Assembly (NCBI RefSeq): GCF_035582795.1
Contig: NC_134367.1
Span: 56,079,562 to 56,143,561, forward strand
Direction of reading: 5' to 3'
Source: Mycteria americana
Taxonomy: Eukaryota > Chordata > Aves > Ciconiiformes > Ciconiidae
DNA: 64,000 nt
The notes under the pieces are model-generated. The model did not search any database, was not told the DNA's origin, and saw only the letters and a program-made list of their open reading frames with translations. A program made the position numbers and the translations under genes. Shown one piece after another: positions 1 to 11,198 of this stretch (positions are counted from its first letter, which is position 1; every line of letters begins with the position of its first letter).

Positions 1-470
1 ACCAAGTAATTTTCTTCCTCTCGTATTTCCCGCATTTTTTGCTTTATTGTAAATGCTTAAAACACAGCTTGTCTCTTTTCACAGTGGTTGTGACCCACAC
101 CGTGAAGCTGAACGTTTCAAAGAGTTTATATTGAGACGAGACCTTGCATCTCTGCGAGAAGCTCCTCTCCCTCCTATGCATCGCCGTCAAAACCAGCAGT
201 TAAGATACATTCACCGCCGTGCGTCCTACCCAGCAGAAAGCTAGGGAGTAAATCCAGTTTACCTGCACGAGCATTTGTTCCTTTCACGTGCCTTTGCCCT
301 CGGCGTTGTTTTCGTTTCTGTTCAATGCAAGAGCATCGCCATTCCCGGCATTTGTAATGACTGAAAACTTCTGGGGATATTCCTCCTCGGGAGACAACTG
401 ATTTTTCCTCCTTCGGTTCATCAGACCTTTCAGTTCCTCCAACTCTGGTAGCGGCGTTTTCACTCGGACG
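1..470. other. upstream flank of VGLL2, no gene seen
   Basis: This stretch has ordinary base composition and lies before the CpG island. The only open frame of note is a 63-codon + strand frame at 53-244 with no recognisable domain and no codon bias. I see no repeat family or RNA gene here. It may hold distal promoter elements of VGLL2, but nothing in it shows that directly. Confidence 0.4.
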
Positions 471-959
471 CCGGACTCGGGGGGATGGGGGGATTCCCCA
501 GCTCCCTGCCTTTCCCGGAGCCCCACTTCGCCCCCGTCGGCAGCGGGCAGCGCGGCCCGACGAGCCGAGGCGGGGGGCGGCGGGGCGGCCTGACCGGGGG
601 GCGCGGAGGGACCCTCGGAGCGCGGCCCGGCACCGGCGGCGGGGCAGCCCCCGGCACGGTAAGCGCACGAAATGAAAGAAAGGAAAGGCAAGGCAACGCA
701 GCGGGAGAGGGGCTGCCCCGCTGAGCGAGCCCCCGCCGCCGCCGCCGCCGCTCCGCCCCTCCGCACCCCGCGGCCGCCGGCGGGTCCCTGCGCGGCCGGG
801 GCGGGCGCCGGTGCCGGAGCTCCCCCGCGCCTCCCGCCCCGCTGCTCCCGGGCAGCCCCGGCTGCAGAAGGGGGCTCTCCCCGGCTGCCCCCGGCCCCGC
901 CGGGCCCGGGGCCGGGGCTGAAACCGCCCCGGCGCCCAGGGAGCTCCTCCGGCCCCAGC

Positions 960-1180
960 GCCTTTGCTGGAGGGAGCCGCGCTATAGGGAGGGCGGGAGG
1001 CAGGGCAGGAGGGCAGGGAGGGGGTGTCATCTCAGCCCAGCGCGGTCTCATCCCCCCTCACTCCTCCCACCAATGAGTGGTGCCTCTTAACCCCCGGGAA
1101 CCTCCCTCCCGCGAAGCACTGCTCCACTTTGCAGAACACGAGTTGATGAGAAAAAAAATAATTCCCGGCCGCGGCCAGCC
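960..1180 (+). promoter_or_regulatory. VGLL2: probable VGLL2 core promoter and 5' UTR
   Basis: About 200 bp before the ATG there is a weak TATA-like CTATAGG at 982-988, followed at once by a GC box (GGGCGG, 991-996). A CCAAT lies at 1070-1074. The leader contains two upstream ATGs: one opens a five-codon frame (1073-1090), the other a twelve-codon frame (1146-1184) whose stop overlaps the VGLL2 ATG. The transcription start cannot be fixed from sequence alone, so whether either upstream ATG is in the mRNA is unproven. Confidence 0.35.
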
Positions 1181-1261
1181 ATGAGCTGTTTGGATGTTAT
1201 GTACCAAGTCTACGGTCCTCCCCAGCCCTACTTCGCGGCAGCCTACAGCCCCTACCACCAG
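1181..1261 (+). CDS. VGLL2: VGLL2 coding exon 1
   Basis: 27 codons from the ATG to CACCAG, followed by the donor GTACGT. The exon ends in phase 0. It encodes the Tyr/Pro-rich N-terminus that is nearly invariant in the family. Confidence 0.95.
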
Positions 1262-4200
1262 GTACGTGCGGGGGCAGCGGTGAAGAGGCAGAGGGTGGGA
1301 GGGGTGTCGTCTGGAGGATGGCCGTCTGGGGCCTTACCAAAAGGAAAAAGGGAAAAGGAGAAGGGGAGGGGAAAGGGGGGGCGGGGGGGGAAGATCTGGG
1401 AGCCTGCGATGGTGAGCGGAGCAGAACCGCATCCCACCTTGGCGCGGGGCTCGGCAGGGTACGTACCCCGGCGGCGACGGACGGGCTGCGGGCTGCCTCG
1501 GGAGCGAGAGCGCGATTTTAGCCCCGCGATGGTTTTTTAGGGATTTTTTTTCTTTTCCCTTTTTTTTTCCCTTTGCCGGGACGGGCTCCATCCGAGCGCG
1601 GCGGCCCGGGGCGGCGATGCCCGCGGTTTGCAGGGGCCCGCCGGGAGCGGCGAGGGAGGGCTGCCCGCGGCATCGCTCACCCCCTGCGCGCCGGCATCCC
1701 GGCCGCCGCCGCGGGAGCCACTTCGGGCAGATATTTTACCAGCCGCCTGGCAGCGGGCGCTCCGGAGGGACCCTCTGGAAGTGGGGGAGGCGGGAGTGCC
1801 GGGAGGCTGCGGGGTTTCCCCGGTTTGTCGGTGGGGTGGGGGAGGAAGCCCCGGCCCCGAGGGGGGCCAGGCTGCCGGGCGGCCGGGCTGCGGGAATGCT
1901 CCCCGCTCCCGGGGCCCGCTCGGCGGCGGGACCCCGGCCCGGCCCCGGCCCCTCCGGGCTCCCGGCGGCGGCGGTCGCCTGCGAGAGCCGCGGGTACTTC
2001 GCGGCCGGGAGCCGCGTCTCGCCGCCGCGCTGCGTGCAGCTCCGCCCGGGCTATCGCGGGTATCGATTAGTCCCCGGATTCCGATAAAAGGATCCCGCCG
2101 GCCGCGGGGATGTTTCGCGGCACGCACGGCCCGTCCTGCGCGGGCAACGGCCCGCCCCGGGACGCGCACTGTCCCGCGTGGGTCAGGGCTCGCTTCCCCG
2201 GGCCGCACCTGCTGCACACCGCTTTCTCTCTCGCCCTCTGGTTTCCTCTTTTTTCCCTCCCCCTTTTTCCTTCCAGAAATTAATTCCTTCCTCCCCCAGC
2301 AAAACGAAAAAGGGGATGGATAGAGCCAGCAGCCCCCCGGGCCCGGGGCGGGCGGCAGCCCCCGCCGTGCAGGGCCGAGCCCGGGGCGAGCGGCCCCGCT
2401 CCGCGCAGCCCCCGCGGCTCCGCGCAGCCCCCGGCGTGGTGGCCCCGGTGCCACCCCCAGCGCCTGGCAACGGGGCCGGAATACCTGTTACAAATAGCAA
2501 ATGATGTCTTCCCCCACCTTGCCTTCGCCCCACCACCGAGCCACCCCCCGGCACACGGCTTCGTGACATTATTTAGGGGGATGATCATTACCTCAATGGC
2601 CGAGCCGGGAGCCAAGTGGAAAGGCGGCCGTCACGAAGGAGTGACGTTATTAAATATCTCGCGTGTCTTGGCCCAAGGCTCTGAGCCGTCCCCCCGGTGC
2701 TTCCCCCGCCGCCCGCCCCACGGCTCTGCCCGCAGCGGCCAAGCCCGGGCTCCGCGTCCCATCGCTTATTTCTAAGAAACGCCCAGCAGCTGCGGCGGGC
2801 ACGCTAACGCGGATAGAGAGAAGATGGGAAACATCCAGCAAACTTCTCAACGCCCGCTCTTTTCCCACCCAGAGGAATCCCGTAAAAACAGTCCAGTCTT
2901 GTAGGAATTACCTGGAGCTTCTCGCTGGCCAGGGAAATGCTTTTTCTGCCCTGAAACGTGTTTGAGGCTGCCGGGCTTTTTGTCCCCTCCTTCCTCCTCC
3001 TCGCCGCTGTGCGTTACGGGACACTCTCCGGGGCAGGTTTTGCGAGCCGGGGACCGAGCGGCGCTCGCCTTCCCCCCGCGGCCGGCGCTGCCCCGTGGGT
3101 GCGCGGCCGCCGCCCGCCCGCGCCGCCCGCCTCGCCCCCCGCTTCTCGGCCCCTTGGCGGCCGCCGGCCCCGCAGGAGCCGGCCCGCAAAGTGCCTTCGT
3201 GTGCGGGACTTCGCGCGTGTAAGGCCCCGCCCGGCCGCGCCTGCCCCGCAGGGAGGCTGTCCTGCTCCAGCCCGGTCGGCACCGCTCGGTGTCGGGCCCC
3301 CAGCCCTACTTGCAGCCCCTTCGCTGCCTCCCCGGGGCGGGGCAGGAATGCAGCTACGGGGTGGGGGGTGCTGCCGGGGGGACGGCGGGCAGGCGAGGGC
3401 CGGACTTCTGCACCCTCTCGGAAAGATGGCAGGAGCGGGCCCGGCGCTGCATCCCGGCCGGCGCACCTTGCCGCGCCGCGCTGCGTGACCGGCTCGGTTT
3501 CCTCTCCCTCCCGCCCTCCCCCTTTCCTGCAGAAACTCGCCTTTTACTCCAAAATGCAAGAAGCCCCGGAGAGCGGCAGCAGCGCCGGCGCCAGCAGCTC
3601 CTTCTCCAGCCACCCCGCGGCCAGCATCAAGGAGGAGGACTGCAGCCCCGAGAAGGAGCGACCCCCCGAGGCCGAGTACATCAGCTCCCGCTGCGTGCTC
3701 TTCACCTACTTCCAGGGGGACATCAGCGCCGTGGTGGACGAGCACTTCAGCCGGGCGCTCAGCCAGCCCAGCAGCTTCTCGCTGGGCAGCGCCAAGGCGG
3801 CGCGGAACGCCGGCTCCTGGCGGGGTGAGCGCGCAGCGCGGCGCGGGGGGGCGCGGAGCGGCGCGGAGGGGCGCGCAGGGCGGCGGGGCCCCCCCGGGGC
3901 ACCCTGCTCCCGCCGCCGGCCGCCGGTGCCCGGCGGGCAGCCCCTGGGAGCCGGCGGTCCCGGGCCGGGAGCCGCGGGCGGCGTGGCTCTTCGGGGAAAG
4001 AAGAGAAAAGGGGAGGCGGTCGGGGAACCCAGTCGCCTTTACAGCGCAGGCCGTTTACCTGGCGGGGGCTGCAGCCCAACTGGCCGCGGAGGGTCCCCCG
4101 CGCTGCGGCTGTGGCAAGCGCCTCGCCTGCTGACCCTGCCGGGTGTCAGCGCGCAGGTAATGGCAGATGGGAACAAAGCAAAAAGCAAATGCGGGAACCT

Positions 4201-7200
4201 TCTCACCAGCTTCCCACCGCTAAAAACCAGATTGCGTGTGTCCCTGTATCTTGCCCTGGATCACCACCCTGGTTGCTGCTGGAGCAAAGACAAGGACCCT
4301 ACATTTCTGAAAATGAGGGCTTTCGGACCTGCCCACAGCGGCGGCCCTGTGCCGGCAAGGCCGAGGCCGCGGCTGATGCGCAGCTCTCCACAGCCATGCC
4401 TGACTCACCCGGGACGGGCCCATGGGGGTACCCGGGGCAGAGCGGAATAACCTTCCCCACCCTCCACCCGCCAGAGAGTTAGGGCAGGCACTTCTTTCGA
4501 GGCAGTTTTGGGGACCCTCCCTCACGGGGCCACCTGCTCAGCCAAGAGCCCATTTCCCAGCCCCTCCATGAATTGCTGTCAGTAGTTTCTAAGAATGAAA
4601 CAGTAGTTTAAATATTTCACGGGCGAAAGATATTCAGCGCTGGAATTGATGGCAGGAGAGGAGAGTTCTTTGCTTGTCATGAACCGCTTCCCTTTCCCCT
4701 GAGTAATGCCAGGACGCAGAACTGACCTACCTCCTTGGCAAACACGTAGCAGGAGCACGTTTTTATTTGTCTTGGGAACACTGTGCGTTCCCAATTAATA
4801 ATGCTTAATGTCTATCTCTGTGCCGTTAATAATCACTAGTCCATCTCGCATGTGGCTCACCAGGCAAAGAAAATGCAGGGTCCTTGTCCTTTGCCCTGCC
4901 AATCCCAAAGGATCTGCAGAACGCTTCCGAAATACGTTAGCGATACACCCAAGAAACAGGCGTAAGTCCAGTGTAATAGATGGGGGAATTGCCCCCATAT
5001 GTTTAGAAAACTCAAGCTGGTCCTTAGTCGCATCTCGTGCTGTTCCTGCCCACTTTGAAACTGCACTGAGGAAGCAGCCGCTTTCCTGGCAGGGTCAGGC
5101 ATCCTCCGAGGTGCTGGGGTAAATGCTTAGACAGGGAGATTACTACAAAAACAAACAAGAAAAATCCAACCCTGGAAATTGCTGCGGTGCATACTAGCTC
5201 TGACTCAGTTTCCACTACTGAGGAAAAGAGGTGTTTCCCTCACCTTGGATGACAGCCTTTTCCCTAAACACGTACTGAGAGAAATCTGGAGCAAATAGTT
5301 TCAGTTTCATGGGTAAGCCGTGGGCTAGGTGTGTTGGATGTTTAGCTGGAAGGGAATCTGTACTCGCGGGGAGCAATTTCTTGTATTTGGCAGTTGTTTG
5401 GGGGATAAAGGGAACGCGAGGGCTGGTTTGGGGGTATCTGGGGAGGGGCAGAACCCTAGGGAAAGGAGATCAGGGCTTGCTGGGTGTGCTCATTGCTGCC
5501 TTCCCTTTCTCTCCCACTCCCTTCACCCAGATGGCTCCTTCCCGATGAGCCAGCGCAGCTTCCCGCCGTCCTTCTGGAACAGCACGTACCAGCCCTCCTC
5601 GGTCCCAGCCACCCTGAGCAGCCCCCTGGCAGCTGCCGCCCACAGCGAGCTGCCCTTCGCCGCCGCCGACCCCTACGCACCAGCCTCTCTGCACGGCCAC
5701 CTGCACCAGGGTGGCCCCGAGCCCTGGCACCATGCCCACCACCACCACCACCACCACCACCCCCCCTACATCGGGACACAGAGCACTGCCTACCCCCGCC
5801 CCGCCACCATGCACGAGGTCTACGGGCCCCACTTCGACCCCCGCTACGGCTCGCTCCTGGTGCCCACCGCCTCCGTCCGCCCCCACCGCCTCACCCCCGC
5901 CTCCGTCCCCACGCCGGTCAGCCCCCCCTGCGAACTGGGCAAGAGCGAGGCGGGCACCGCCGCAGCCTGGACGACGCCGGGACCCTTCCCCAATGCGGGG
6001 GGGGACATGGCACAGAGCCTCGGCCTCAATGTGGACGCAGGTAAAGAGCTGCCCTCGGCCCCTCCAGGTCCCCCCAGCTCAGCTGCACCCCTGCTCCCCG
6101 CCTCCCCCACATCGCCCGTAGCAGTGGGGATGGACGCCCATGATGGGGTGGATGGGGTGCTGCTGTGGGGGAATAAATTGGGGGTGCAAGCCCCATGGGA
6201 GACACCCGAGCTCTGCCCTGGGTGCCCTTCTTGGGGCTCTCAGGCCAGGCAAGCAAGGAAGGGGAGGGGGAGGATGGGACAGGGCAACACATCACCGCCC
6301 TCCAACACCGTTTGAATTTTCAGCACCCGCAAATGTGCCCTGAGGGTGCTGGTTGCTTTGAAGTACTCTTGTCCTGGCCCCAGCCCTGCTCTTGCCTCTG
6401 CAGCCAGAGCTGGGAGCCGGACAGAGCCCCCCCAAGGGCACCGCTTGGCTCCCTCCACGGGCTGCCCTGCAGCAGGAGCGCGGGCAGCCACAGCAGAGCA
6501 GGCCCATTGCTAGACCCCATGCAGGTTCATAAACTACCTCCTCTCCTTATTTATTTTTTTCTCCCAGTTTTGGAGAGGAAAGCGCAATTGCATTTGCTGA
6601 GCAAAAAGGGCGATGTTTTTCACCTGGTACTGGCATCCTGTGCCTGGTGGGGTGCCTGGAAGTAAGGCTGTGTGGCCATAGTGGTGACAAAAAGGTGACA
6701 CAGGCATAGCCAGCAGTGGCAGTTCCCGAGTCAGTGGTTGCGGAGGCAAGGAAAGCCCGCTCTGGTGCCAGTTCTCCATGCTGCAGTTGGGTTATTGCAG
6801 CCACAAATGGCTCCTTAGGGTGGCCTCACTTTTGGCAGGAGGGACATGTGCCTGCCTGCGGGCTAGCTTGGGCTCTTCTCCTCGCTCCATGGTCTCCTGG
6901 GGCTCTGGGGAGCCCATGCTTTAGACTGATTCTCTGATCTCAGCTGGCAGAAACGCAGTTTGTCTTTCTCTGTCCTTAAATGCCTGTACCTATTTTTCTT
7001 CTTCCCTTTTTTTCTTCTCTCCGTTCTCAGGTTTGCAGCCTCAGGATAAAAGCAAGGATCTATACTGGTTTTAGAGCTGTCCTTCACTCTTCTTCCCCTG
7101 GCTCTCCCCTGTAGATCTCTGCCTGTTAGACATGGTGGCATTCAGAGCTGAAATCGGGTCAGTTTGTAACAGCTTCTGATCTTGGTTTGCAGCTCGCCGT

Positions 7201-7233
7201 TACTCCTTCTGTGGTGGATCCCTTCTGAGCTGA
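1181..7233 (+). CDS. VGLL2: vestigial-like family member 2 (VGLL2/VITO-1), four coding exons
   Basis: This is a TEAD-binding transcription cofactor, known from the family to act in the nucleus in skeletal muscle and pharyngeal development. Joining 1181-1261, 3533-3824, 5531-6040 and 7193-7233 gives 307 residues plus stop; the human protein is about 317. Residues 79-105 form the vestigial/TDU motif (RCVLFTYFQGD, then VDEHF), which docks on TEAD. The N-terminus MSCLDVMYQVYGPPQPYF and the C-terminus ending RRYSFCGGSLLS match the family at both ends. A KEE-containing acidic stretch precedes the TDU motif, and a histidine-rich run lies in exon 3. All introns are GT-AG with compatible phases (0, 1, 1). 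The start is chosen because it gives the conserved N-terminus; it has G at -3. The neighbour downstream is ROS1 in the opposite direction, as in other amniotes. I see no frameshift or missing key residue. Confidence 0.95.
1262..3532 (+). other. VGLL2: VGLL2 intron 1
   Basis: A 2.3 kb intron, GC-rich throughout and part of the CpG island. It holds a polypyrimidine stretch near 1545-1570 and, around 2565-2660, an AT-richer patch with TGACGTTA and ATTATTTAGG-like motifs that stands out from the surrounding GC-rich sequence and could be a regulatory element. No further exon is recognised. Confidence 0.6.
3533..3824 (+). CDS. VGLL2: VGLL2 coding exon 2 (TDU domain)
   Basis: The acceptor is CCTTTCCTGCAG and the donor is G|GTGAGC, so the exon starts in phase 0 and ends in phase 1. 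It encodes KLAFYSKMQEA, a serine-rich linker, the KEED acidic stretch and the whole TDU motif through HFSRALSQPSS. This exon carries the TEAD-binding function. Confidence 0.95.
3825..5530 (+). other. VGLL2: VGLL2 intron 2
   Basis: A 1.7 kb intron. The first 400 bp belong to the CpG island; the rest has ordinary composition. No repeat, RNA gene or additional exon is recognised. Confidence 0.6.
5531..6040 (+). CDS. VGLL2: VGLL2 coding exon 3 (His/Pro-rich region)
   Basis: The acceptor is CTTCACCCAG and the donor is G|GTAAAG. Phase 1 joins give Asp-Gly-Ser-Phe-Pro-Met-Ser-Gln at the start, as in the family. It encodes SQRSFPPSFWNS, a histidine run with CAC codons near 5728-5760, and the conserved VYGPHFDPRYG. 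Mammalian orthologues also have His-rich sequence here, so the run is a family trait with variable length. Confidence 0.95.
6041..7192 (+). other. VGLL2: VGLL2 intron 3
   Basis: A 1.15 kb intron bounded by GTAAAG and TTGGTTTGCAG. It has a T/C-rich stretch around 6955-7025. Nothing else is recognised. Confidence 0.6.
7193..7233 (+). CDS. VGLL2: VGLL2 coding exon 4 (C-terminus and stop)
   Basis: Short last coding exon after TTTGCAG. The phase 1 join gives Ala, then RRYSFCGGSLLS and TGA. The human protein ends in nearly the same way, which fixes both the exon and the stop despite its small size. Confidence 0.92.
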
Positions 7234-8345
7234 TGTGCTGACTCAAAGACTCCCAGATCCCCCCTTGCCCTTTTCCAAGCCCACCGTGGCCCTGCAGCTC
7301 GGGGAAAGACAACGGGACTTAAAAGGACCTGGCATTGCAAGGACGGTACTTTAGACTTATGTCGGAGCGGAAAATCCTTCTGTTGCAAGAGGAGAGCCAA
7401 AGACGTTGAACTTCTGTTTAGGCAGACCCCACACCCAGAACTGCAGTCAGACTACTCTAAAAGAGTCAAGTGACGTCGTGGATGGTGATGCAAAACCACT
7501 GGCCTTCGTACAGGGGGCAGAGAAATCGTGGGGGGGTTTTTTGGTGGTGTGAATATTTTTTTATGGCAGTGAAAATTATTTCTTGAATGCAAACATGGGA
7601 AAGCTACTTAGCAGTTTTGAACTGGATTTTTACTTTACATTATAGAAAAGTAAAAGGAGAAGAAACTGGAACTCACGAACATTTTCGGACTATCAAGGAA
7701 CTGGTCTGATTTTTCAGCTTTGTGGCTGTGAGTGGCAAGTGTTTGGCTGGGGCCAGCTGCCCTGGGCTTACAGAGATGCAGCTGTTCCACGCACAACTGC
7801 TCAAACCCCAGAAAGACGAAAACCAAGGTGGCACTTCTCAGAGTATGGCACAACATTTGCATTGGATATATAACGGTTGTTTGGTTGTGGTTTTTTGGTT
7901 TGTTTTTTTTACAAGAAACATTTTCTGGTGAAAGTAAAACCCTCTTAAAGCAGGGGGAGGAAGGAAACCCGTGAAGAACGGCTCGCCCTCAACCCAACAG
8001 CCTTTAAGGAGAACACCAGAAGGAAAGGCACGTGATGGACAAATAGGTCTGAGTTGCCTCTAACATTTCTCTTTGTCTACTTGTTGCTGTCATTTTGTCA
8101 CTTTAATAGTTGTTTTGTTTTGTTTTTTTGAAAGGGGGAATAAGATATCTATTTAACAGTAGGAACGCTGCATTAAAGGTATCTCCTTCTTTCACCCTGT
8201 GTGCTTTTATGAAGAATTAAAGCTAAATAAGAGAAATGAGGCAAACTGGAAACTTGAGGATGAAATAGGAAAAATACCTGTCATGTGGATGAAGTGAGTT
8301 ATTTTATTACTTTGCATTAAAGATAAATAGAAATCCTAGCAGTTG
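7234..8345 (+). other. VGLL2: probable VGLL2 3' UTR
   Basis: Sequence after the stop becomes AT- and T-rich. Candidate poly(A) signals are ATTAAA at 8172-8177 (with a GT/T-rich stretch about 30 nt downstream), 8216-8221 and 8316-8321. No canonical AATAAA on the + strand is seen between the stop and these. The true end is therefore uncertain; the range given includes all three candidates. Confidence 0.4.
8172..8177 (+). terminator. candidate VGLL2 poly(A) signal ATTAAA
   Basis: ATTAAA is the most common variant of the poly(A) hexamer. The sequence CTGTGTGCTTTTATG follows within about 40 nt and fits a GU-rich downstream element. Two further ATTAAA copies within 150 bp are alternatives. Confidence 0.35.
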
Positions 8346-11198
8346 AAAATGTTTTCTTAGCGAGTAAAAAATATGGTGATAAGTACAAAAGATAAGACAA
8401 TGCAAGATTGTTGCAGTGCTACATTTTAGTGTACGCTGTATCTGTAAGATGGGTTCAAGTAAGGGGGCTGCTCCATAATAACAGATGTTTCTTCATGAAG
8501 CTGACAGAAGAGGGGACTGTAGCATTTAGCATTGCTATTGCACTGGTAAATTAAAATGCTCTTACAAGGTGATGTATACTTAATGAAACAGTGCAGAAAT
8601 GGCAATTTCCCCCTATACTTAAAAGCTGACTTTTTTACAGGCAAAACATCTGATCCCAACACTACTGTGTTTTGGTTTTTTTCTGTTTTTTCGTAATGTA
8701 ATGTCTTTGAAGGCTGATGAAGTTCAATGCATGTGAGAGGAGAGTCCTAACATTACCCCTCTGACCCTAGGAGAAGCAGCAGAAAATGGACTTCTGTGCT
8801 GTGATGAGAGTTTTTACCTTCCGACACTCTCACATAATCTGGCATCATGTTCACCACATGTCAGAAATGGAGTTATGAATAACCCAGACTTGCTTCTCCT
8901 AGGTTTCGGCTCGGCAATAACTCCATTTCTGGGAAAGAATAGGAATCCTAATAGTGAAAGTATGATAAAGCAGTGTGAGTAAATGCTGTGAGAAGCTGGC
9001 AAGGAGCAATGTGTGCAGAGCATCCCCGGCCAGAGCTCAGCAAATGGCAGGAGGTGACTTGCTGTGATTCCTTCAGCCAGACATACCCTTGAGCATTTCG
9101 CCCTCAGCCTCCGATTAGCCAGAGCCCAGACAAGCTGTAAAGGGCAAGGGAAGGACTCCAGAATTTATATTATCAGTTAAACCAAAAATGTTCTGAGGTG
9201 TCTATCAAGAAAGAAGGCAGCAGCACTTTGCAGGAGAAAAGTAACTAAAAATGGCATTTACTTTTATTGCTGCAGAGGCCTGGAGATAACAGGAGCATTC
9301 TGTGAGCATTTGCCTGCAGGGTTTTTTAGGCTGTTTTTAAAGTTTTTTTAAAAAAATATTAATCTGGCTCTATCATTAGTTGTGCTTCACCACAATTGTT
9401 TCTTTTTTCTTTCTTTCTTCCCCCTCTCTTCTGCAATTCATAATGAGGAGGGCTGGGCAATACAGCCCAAATACGTTTGGAGATATTCATGTAAGCACAA
9501 ACCAGTCATTTACTTCATTGGCATTTACAATTCATTTTGACTGTGAACGTTTTCAAGCATGAGAATTTATGCAATGAATACATGAATATTGGTTTCGACA
9601 TTTGCTCTCCGGGTACTCTTTTTTACTGTTGTATTGTGAAAGCATCCAAATACCAAAGTCAAGATTGTGGCTCAAGGTGTTAGGTGCTCAAACAACTTTT
9701 TTAAAATGCTCCTACTCTGGATGGACTGCGGTCTGAAAGCGCACATGCCCTATTTTGGCTAATCCTTGCAGAGCTTTGCTCACTCTGTGTTCTTCTGACT
9801 CCAGGGGGACTGCTCACAGCACCTACCTTTAAGGCTTGGGCGTGAGTCTTTGCGGGACTGGAGCCACAGCTCCTAATGCAGTAACGGTGCAAATAACCTC
9901 GGTGCCATTTCGCAGGTCTGTTTTATTCCTCGTTGCGTCATAGGTTATTACTTGCTTAATCACGAATGCTTGCAGGAAATCTGGAAATACAAAAGAAACC
10001 CTTCTTGTATGTTACGTATGTCCTACTGTCACATGCTTGTCACACACCGAAAGAGCAGGGCTGTGACTCCCTGGTCCTGCAGCCTGAAGGGCAGATCCTC
10101 CTGCTGCCCCTTTCCGAGTGTCGTGCAGAGGTTAGCACCGGCTTGTGCTCTCTAGCTACCCACCTGACAAAGAGACTAGCCCGGCTGGGACAGACGAACA
10201 AACACAGCTCCCAACCCATTCATGCAGAGTCTGGGGAAGGAGGCAGGGGGACGGGATCTGCTGCAGAGCATGGCCGTACTGGGCATAGCGAGAGTATCCG
10301 CTGCTGCCGAGTCAGAGCAGTGTGTAGGAGTTTGCAAAGTGAGCTCTGGGCGTATTCACTGCAGACATTTATTTCCCATTCTGAAAAAAAATGAAAATCA
10401 GCAAAGCACGAAGGAATACCGTTTTAATGAACTCTGAGGTTAACAGTGATCTGTCAAGGGAAAGATGGAAGTGGAGATGGGACTTGATATTTGTGGTCGC
10501 AGCCTCCACTTTATTTTAATGAGGGTTTTGCTTCAGTGTAGCTGCAGTTGCAAGAATGCAGCACACAGCTCTTAGACACATCCGTATGTGCCCCTGCACT
10601 TACAGTCTAATGTTGGAGAGCTTTAGGGCGATGTTGCTTACTTCCCACCTCCTTTTCCAGTGGGTTTTCCATAGGAGCCCCCAGCAGAGGAGGAGGAGAG
10701 GAGGAGAGAGAGGGTGAAAGAGAGTCTGAGCAATCCCCTCCGCCTCCCCTGGACTGTGCGCTGCCCGTCTCTGGGGAAATGTATCTGCCCTGTCTCCTCC
10801 TTGGGTCAGGAGGGACTGCTGTCCCTTCTCGCCTTCCCTTTGAAGTCCTATTTATGCTCATGACAAGCTCTAGCGAGGGCTTAAAGGTTGGTCCCTTCCT
10901 AGAAGGGAGGAAAAAGCTGCTGGTGGCTTTGGATGCAGCAAGGTTCTCTGACTGGCAGTTCTCGTGCGTCTTTTTCTGGGCAAGGGTTGTAATTAACGTG
11001 CCCTTTTGATTACAGAAGGGCGAGCCAGCTCCTCTGGGGGATTGTGGTGTCCTGGCTGGCTTCCCTGGCCTGCCACCCAGAGGAGCAGTTGCAGCAGGCG
11101 AAGGAGAGAGACTTGCGTTGTGATTATTTGGAGCAGTGAGGTATTGATTTTGTAGGCTAGGCAATTTTGCATAGGGAAATGGGAATAGGGGATCATTA
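8346..11198. other. intergenic sequence between VGLL2 and ROS1, proximal part
   Basis: No coding region is recognised. An inverted repeat lies at 8862-8931 (separate entry). The - strand frame at 10607-11251 (214 codons) runs into low-complexity sequence and has no recognisable domain. Confidence 0.5.
8862..8931. repeat. inverted repeat, 15-bp perfect arms
   Basis: CAGAAATGGAGTTAT at 8862-8876 is the exact reverse complement of 8917-8931, with 40 bp between the arms. Transcribed from either strand it could fold into a hairpin. No family is recognised; it may be the remnant of a small palindromic transposon. Confidence 0.8.

Larger units (their letters stand above)
470..4200. promoter_or_regulatory. 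VGLL2: CpG island over VGLL2 promoter, exons 1-2 and intron 1
   Basis: Sequence composition changes sharply near 470 to very high GC with dense CpG dinucleotides and stays so to about 4200, where normal intronic composition returns. It contains many GC boxes. CpG islands of this kind typically mark promoters of developmental regulators, and the VGLL2 start codon lies inside this one. Many long open frames on both strands here are a by-product of the low density of AT-rich stop codons and are not genes. Confidence 0.8.

Noticed and set aside
174-4450. Many long open frames on both strands (up to 451 codons at 3095-4450)
   Set aside because: They lie in the CpG island where stop codons are rare, have Gly/Ala/Pro/Arg-rich translations and overlap each other; only the VGLL2 exons are supported by similarity and splice sites.
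5470-5886. - strand frame with a long valine run opposite VGLL2 exon 3
   Set aside because: It is the antisense of the CAC histidine codons.
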